DNA from: Eubacteriaceae bacterium
Lineage (GTDB): Bacteria; Bacillota; Clostridia; Lachnospirales; Lachnospiraceae
Assembly: GCA_910574915.1 (NCBI GenBank)
Contig: CAJTCR010000003.1
Coordinates: forward strand, 1 to 64,000
Direction: 5' to 3'
DNA length: 64,000 bases
Shown here: positions 60,044-64,000 of the stretch, piece by piece
Layout: every line of letters starts with the position of its first letter
Position numbering within the stretch: the stretch's first letter is position 1
Position numbers and translations under genes: made by a program
The notes under the pieces: generated by a model
Database searches by the model: none
What the model saw: only the letters and a program-made list of their open reading frames with translations
Told to the model about the DNA's origin: nothing

Positions 60044-60739
60044 TTACGGTTTCAACAAGATCAGAAAACTCTGCTCCCCAAATATTTTTCCACTCAATGG
60101 CATCAATCGCAAATACAGGCGTACGATCCACCGTGACTGTGGAAAACTGCTTTTCGTCGTAAATGGCAAGAATCTGGGTATACATGTTTTTATTTCGTAT
60201 CCCGCAAGTTTTGCTTCTTCAATTATCGCTTTTTCTGTAACCGGCGTGATGTGGTCATAAAAATCCCAGTATTTTCCGCCCACATACCGTATATTCGGTG
60301 TTAAAATCCACACCTGCCCTCCTTTTTCGAGCAAACGGTATTCCAATTCCAGCAGATGGCTAATACTGTCTTTTGTCAGATGTTCCAACAAATTGCTCAT
60401 AAAAAACAATGATACAGTACCTTCTCCAAAGTGCCTGCCTAAATATTCCACCTTGCCAACCAGCGCATTTACTCCCTTGCCTGCATATTTTTTTACATCC
60501 GGGTTCACATCCAGTGCATATTTCCTGCAATTACAAGGAATGTGATTGATAAAGCCACAATATCCCGCCGCCACATCCACAATGCACGCTATATTTTTAC
60601 CCCCCCCCTTAAGAAAATGTCGAAAATACAAGCAGATTTCTTCCCAAACAGCATCCTTCCTTTTTTTCTCACCAATCCCAAACCGGTTGTCATAGCGTTT
60701 TTTCATTTTGCATCCAATTCCGTTTCCATTCTTTTTCAC
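60044..60739 (-). CDS. Class I SAM-dependent methyltransferase
   Basis: A 231-residue methyltransferase. CIVDVAAGYCGFINHI is the SAM motif I, KYALDVNPDVKKYAGKG motif II, and VSLFFMSNLLEHLTKDSI the acidic/post-motif region, as in polysaccharide O-methyltransferases or SAM-dependent glycan enzymes. A GTG at 60739 is the preferred start, six bases after GGAGG. Nine consecutive C on the plus strand (60600-60608) encode Lys-Gly-Gly-Gly-Lys just before motif I, so a slip would abolish activity. The sugar substrate is unknown. Confidence 0.8.
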   Translation of the reverse strand: MKKNGNGIGCKMKKRYDNRFGIGEKKRKDAVWEEICLYFRHFLKGGGKNIACIVDVAAGYCGFINHIPCNCRKYALDVNPDVKKYAGKGVNALVGKVEYLGRHFGEGTVSLFFMSNLLEHLTKDSISHLLELEYRLLEKGGQVWILTPNIRYVGGKYWDFYDHITPVTEKAIIEEAKLAGYEIKTCIPRFLPFTTKSSFPQSRWIVRLYLRLMPLSGKIFGEQSFLILLKP

Positions 60740-60793
60740 AGCCATCCTCCTGTATACATCATTTTCATACCTGCAAAACCAGGGAACCACATT

Positions 60794-61552
60794 TTACCGC
60801 CCAAACCATTTCTTCTTGATACAATACACATACCAGTGCAGATAATGCGGCAGCCACTTCCACATATGGAAGTTCGACTCCCCATCTTCCCGCTCCGTCC
60901 ATTCGGACGGCACTTCCATAATCCGGTAGCCACACACATACGCCTTTACTGTAATCTCCAGACCGATTTCAAAGCCCCCAGTGCTCTCAATTTCCATCTG
61001 GCAAAGCATCTGCCTGCGGTATAGCTTAAAGCTGTTCGTACAGTCATTCGTGGGAATCCCCGTAAGCAGGTGCAGGGAAACACCCGCCGCACGCGAAAAC
61101 AGGCTTTTTATCAATGGAGCTCCCTGCTGACTGCCGCCCTTCATATAGCGTGAGCCACACACCAGGTCATACCCCTGTTCCATACAGGCGCACATTCTGT
61201 CTACTACATCCAGCCTGTCTGAGCAGTCCGCCATCACCACAAGCACCATCTGCGCTGTGGAAAAGCGCATTCCTGTCACGATCGCATTGAGCGCGCCGCT
61301 GCCAAGCTGGTTTTTGACAGGCACAATGTCAAACGGGTAGCTGTACTGGTGCTCCCGCAGGACAGGCAGCGTAGGGTCTGCTTCAAAATCATATACCGCA
61401 AGCACCCGCTTTGGCGTATGGATTTCACGCTGGATCTCATCAAGCAGGCGCAGGATGCCCTTTTCCTCATGATAGACCGGCACCACAATGTCCAGCACCG
61501 CGCCTGTTTTTTCTCCCCGCACTAAATATTCCCAAGGTCTGCCTGCCTGCAT
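60794..61552 (-). CDS. Glycosyltransferase family 2, DPM1-like
   Basis: A soluble GT-A transferase of 252 residues: VLDIVVPVYHEEKGILRLLD, then MVLVVMADCSDRLDVVDRM as metal site, and GSRYMKGGSQQGAPLIKSLF, a pattern of dolichol-phosphate-mannose-synthase-like enzymes. It lacks membrane helices. It may charge undecaprenyl phosphate with a sugar for the GT39-like protein two genes downstream. The ATG at 61552 is chosen over a TTG at 61558. Its start lies within the end of the epimerase gene by about 31 bases, indicating coupled translation. Confidence 0.85.
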   Translation of the reverse strand: MQAGRPWEYLVRGEKTGAVLDIVVPVYHEEKGILRLLDEIQREIHTPKRVLAVYDFEADPTLPVLREHQYSYPFDIVPVKNQLGSGALNAIVTGMRFSTAQMVLVVMADCSDRLDVVDRMCACMEQGYDLVCGSRYMKGGSQQGAPLIKSLFSRAAGVSLHLLTGIPTNDCTNSFKLYRRQMLCQMEIESTGGFEIGLEITVKAYVCGYRIMEVPSEWTEREDGESNFHMWKWLPHYLHWYVYCIKKKWFGR

Positions 61553-62541
61553 ATCCAAGGCACCACCTCATCCAAAGTCGTCTCTAAGCTTGTTTTCGCT
61601 TCAAACCCAAGCAGTTTTTTTGCCTTTTCCACAGACGGCACGCGTTTTTGGACGTCATACGCATATGCCGGATCTGATACAAACGAAAGCGGCCGGTCGC
61701 CGTTCAGCTTCTTCCAGATCAGAACTGCAAGCTCCTTTACCGTAGTGGACTGTGCCACGGACAGGTTAAAGTCCTCGTTTACTGCCGCCTCCTTCTCTAT
61801 GCAAAGGCGGATGCCTTCTGCCAGGTCGCCGCCGTACGTATAGTGCCGGATTTGTTCCCCGCTCCCAAGGATATGCAGCGGGTCCTGCCCCTTATACACT
61901 TTCTGTACCAGGTCAGGCACGACATGGCTCATCGCAAGCCGCACGTTCCCAGATAAGATCTCTTTTTCATTTTTTGCCCGCTGCTCCCCCGTCCCTACGC
62001 AGTTAAACGGGCGGATAACCGTATAAGGCAGGCGGTGCTGTTCCCACGCCCCTTTTGCAAAATACTCACATGCCAGCTTCTGGAACCCATAGGTTGAAAG
62101 TGGCGGCGGGCATTGCAGCTCATCCCCTTCCCTGCTCGGGAAGCGGCTCGCGCATTCATACACCATTGAGGAGGACAGCACATTGATCTTTTGCAGGTGC
62201 TTATGCTTATGCGCCCAGACTGCCGCGTCAAAGGTGGCAGCCGTAATGCGCTCGTTTTCTGCCAGAAGGCTGTAAGCATACGTATGGAAATAAGTAATGC
62301 CACCAATCATCGCAGCGATTGCCACCACCTGGTCACAGTCTTCCACCAGCTCCTTCATCAATGCCGTGTCTTTGCAATCCCCTTCCACAAAATGATAATG
62401 CGGGTCATGGTCGTAGCTTTTTTCCACCCGCCCGTATTTGCTGTAATTATCAATGCCGACTACCTCATGGCCATGTGCTAACAGCTCCTGTACCAGATAC
62501 CCTGCCACAAATCCGGCAGACCCTGTCACTAATAGTTTCAT
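61522..62541 (-). CDS. NAD-dependent nucleotide-sugar epimerase/dehydratase
   Basis: A 339-residue extended SDR. The NAD fold is LVTGSAGFVAGYLVQELL with VVGIDNYSKYG, and the active site has NVLSSSMVYECASRF and STYGFQKLACEYF (Ser and Tyr-x-x-x-Lys). FNCVGTGEQ and HYTYGGDLAEGIRL are typical of UDP- or GDP-sugar epimerases. With the neighbouring dehydrogenase, the product may be a uronic-acid-derived sugar, but the substrate cannot be fixed from sequence. It overlaps the dehydrogenase stop by four bases. Confidence 0.87.
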   Translation of the reverse strand: MKLLVTGSAGFVAGYLVQELLAHGHEVVGIDNYSKYGRVEKSYDHDPHYHFVEGDCKDTALMKELVEDCDQVVAIAAMIGGITYFHTYAYSLLAENERITAATFDAAVWAHKHKHLQKINVLSSSMVYECASRFPSREGDELQCPPPLSTYGFQKLACEYFAKGAWEQHRLPYTVIRPFNCVGTGEQRAKNEKEILSGNVRLAMSHVVPDLVQKVYKGQDPLHILGSGEQIRHYTYGGDLAEGIRLCIEKEAAVNEDFNLSVAQSTTVKELAVLIWKKLNGDRPLSFVSDPAYAYDVQKRVPSVEKAKKLLGFEAKTSLETTLDEVVPWICRQADLGNI

Positions 62542-63872
62542 AATACCTGCTCCTCCTCTTTTTCGCCTTTTTTCGTAAACATGCTCCCTAACGTTGCCAC
62601 TTCAGCCTCCCCGCAGCCAGAAAGCCCTGTGCAGGCGCCCCAAGCATCCAACACCATAAAGCCCTGCGCAGCACCCGAAAAAGCAGACCCGTCTGCAAGG
62701 GACGCATAATTTTTATGGTTGTTTAGCACAAGCAGGAGATTTGCTCCTGTACAAGCCACACCCAAATCTTCAAAACACTCTCCAAGTCCCAGCGCTTCCA
62801 GCTCTTCCCTGCGCGCTACAAAGTCATGGAGCCTGAGCCTATACCCTGCCTTATGCAGCTTCCTTGCGATATACACAGCGCTTGATCCCCTTAAGTCAGA
62901 CGTTTCCGGCTGCCCTTTAAATGCCATGCCGCTTAAAGCAATCGTCTTCTTCCCATCCGGCTTTCCGGCATGCTCCTGCACCCAACCGACAACAAGATCC
63001 TCCAGCGACTCATTAAACCTGCGGGCGGAAAGGATAAATTCTTTACTGGCACAGTCTGGCATATTGTTAATCAGTATGTAGGCGTCCTTTTCCAGGCACG
63101 GCCCTGCCACAAACCCAGGCTTTGCAATATTGCTCCTGGCATACCCATAGTTTGCATGTGTAATCGCCAGGTCCCCATCCACCTGGAACTCCTGCGCCGC
63201 CATGCAGAACGCATTGCCAATCGCAAACGTCATGTCCCTATATGTATTGCAGTAAAGCTTAATCAGCTCCGCCTCCTCCAGGCTGCCCGCCTCCACAACA
63301 CAAGGCGTCATCCGACGAAAGACCTTCTGCGCCCGCTCCAAAGCCTCTCCATTGTTCCCGCTTATCACCTGAGGCAGGTGCATAAGCTCCTCCACTGCCT
63401 TGCCTTCCAGCGTACGCTCCGGGCACATGGCAACCAAGAGCGCCTCCTCCTTTTTCCCACACATTTTTGCCAGGAACGGGAGCACTACCCTGCGGGTCGT
63501 CCCGACCGATACCGTGCTCCTTAAAATCACAAGCTGCGTCCCGTCATATACATGCTGCACCGACAAAAGTGCCGATTGGATGTATGCAAAATTCGGCGTT
63601 TTCTCCCCTTCCAGCAGCGGCGTCCCGACCGTAATAATAAACGCGTCATAGGCAATGCCTTCTGGAAACTCCTCTACGACATGCAGCGTCTTATGGTTGT
63701 GCCTGCGGATCAGTTGATCCAAGCCCGGCTCATAAAAATGGGCATGGCTTTCCTTAAGGCACTCCTTAATATGCGTATTTGTTTCTACACCATATACCTG
63801 TATCCCTTTTGCCGCAGCAGCGACCGCCAGGGTCAGCCCGACATATCCAAGCCCGATCATTCCTATTACCAT
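62538..63872 (-). CDS. UDP-glucose/GDP-mannose-type nucleotide-sugar dehydrogenase
   Basis: A 444-residue enzyme that oxidises a nucleotide hexose to the uronic acid using two NAD+. VIGMIGLGYVGLTLAVAAAA is the NAD site, RSTVSVGTTRRVVLPFL and CPERTLEGKAV follow, and KPGFVAGPCLEKD contains the catalytic Cys. The C-terminal domain (GMAFKGQPETSDLRGSSAVY) is complete. The pattern fits UDP-ManNAc/UDP-GlcNAc dehydrogenases as well as UDP-glucose ones, so no symbol is given. The ATG at 63872 has AAGGAGG upstream; the longer frame has none. Confidence 0.9.
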   Translation of the reverse strand: MVIGMIGLGYVGLTLAVAAAAKGIQVYGVETNTHIKECLKESHAHFYEPGLDQLIRRHNHKTLHVVEEFPEGIAYDAFIITVGTPLLEGEKTPNFAYIQSALLSVQHVYDGTQLVILRSTVSVGTTRRVVLPFLAKMCGKKEEALLVAMCPERTLEGKAVEELMHLPQVISGNNGEALERAQKVFRRMTPCVVEAGSLEEAELIKLYCNTYRDMTFAIGNAFCMAAQEFQVDGDLAITHANYGYARSNIAKPGFVAGPCLEKDAYILINNMPDCASKEFILSARRFNESLEDLVVGWVQEHAGKPDGKKTIALSGMAFKGQPETSDLRGSSAVYIARKLHKAGYRLRLHDFVARREELEALGLGECFEDLGVACTGANLLLVLNNHKNYASLADGSAFSGAAQGFMVLDAWGACTGLSGCGEAEVATLGSMFTKKGEKEEEQVL

Positions 63873-63924
63873 TACTTCCTCCTTAACCAATTCGGTTCTT
63901 TTCTAATTGGTGATAGAAGCCGAA

Positions 63925-64000
63925 TTACTTCCATCCACCGCTGTAAAATGTAACTTCCATCGTATCTGCATAGGAGCGGACTCCCTGCCCTGTCAATGCG
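63925..64000 (-). CDS. C-terminal fragment of a gene continuing past the right edge
   Basis: On the minus strand a frame reads ALTGQGVRSYADTMEVTFYS and ends GGWK at a stop at 63925. Only about 25 residues are in the window. An imperfect hairpin based on AATTCGG...CCGAATT lies at 63890-63927, between it and the dehydrogenase gene. I do not recognise the family, and the reading frame itself is inferred only from its being open. Confidence 0.35.
   Translation of the reverse strand, partial: ALTGQGVRSYADTMEVTFYSGGWK

Noticed and set aside
1-64000. tRNA, rRNA, CRISPR or riboswitch elements
   Set aside because: No cloverleaf, rRNA-like, spaced-repeat or known riboswitch core was recognised by reading both strands; a covariance-model search could still find one.

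Overview
The window looks like chromosome from a gut-type member of the Clostridia, probably Lachnospiraceae. The inference rests on a Gram-positive PolC, the rsmB/rlmN-stp-prkC-rsgA-thiN cluster, nrdR next to a YlmC/YmxH-type sporulation gene, the DNPR motif of a meso-diaminopimelate MurE, and several AAA-ATPase/PD-(D/E)XK proteins of the kind that are numerous in that group. Almost everything lies on the minus strand. No tRNA, rRNA or CRISPR array was recognised.

Layout from left to right. 1-17.9 kb is one long minus-strand surface-polysaccharide operon. In transcription order it carries an XRE regulator, GT4, GT2, the Wzm/Wzt ABC exporter, a radical SAM protein, a 1412-residue multi-domain glycosyltransferase, the heptose enzymes HddA and GmhA, two acyltransferases, a GtrB-like transferase, a GT2, and a methyltransferase cut off by an insertion sequence. 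17.9-23.6 kb holds a possible invertible promoter, decayed and intact AAA/nuclease genes, small palindromic elements and an S1-domain protein. 23.6-29.9 kb carries housekeeping genes (efp, rpiB, yqeG, nrdR, ymxH, ychF), two tiny ORFs, a Uma2 gene and thiN. 29.9-42.1 kb is a conserved core cluster (rsgA, prkC, stp, an rsmB-rlmN fusion, a zinc protease, fmt, def, priA, murE). 42.1-50 kb has an AAA/DUF4143 protein, a plus-strand gene behind a SigD-like promoter, a HAD phosphatase, polyphosphate genes and pheA. 50-55.7 kb is polC and ispG. 55.7-58.2 kb has two decayed AAA/nuclease genes around a prolyl-tRNA deacylase. 58.2-64 kb is a second surface-sugar operon (nucleotide-sugar dehydrogenase, epimerase, GT2, methyltransferase, GT39) that runs off the right edge.

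The most interesting theme is variable expression of surface polysaccharide. A perfect 22-bp inverted repeat (17928-17949 and 18229-18250) flanks 279 bp directly upstream of the whole first operon. The best promoter inside the segment points away from the operon and would point into it after inversion. Separately, the only three coding runs of nine G found in the window lie in surface-polysaccharide genes (an acyltransferase, the radical SAM protein and a methyltransferase), where a one-base slip would shift the frame. Both are inferences from sequence and need reads from a population of cells to confirm. Other points of note are the in-frame RsmB-RlmN fusion, a radical SAM protein with its SPASM-like Cys domain placed before the SAM domain, and a family of short palindromic elements with TAGAGCGTGTTTGA-type ends.
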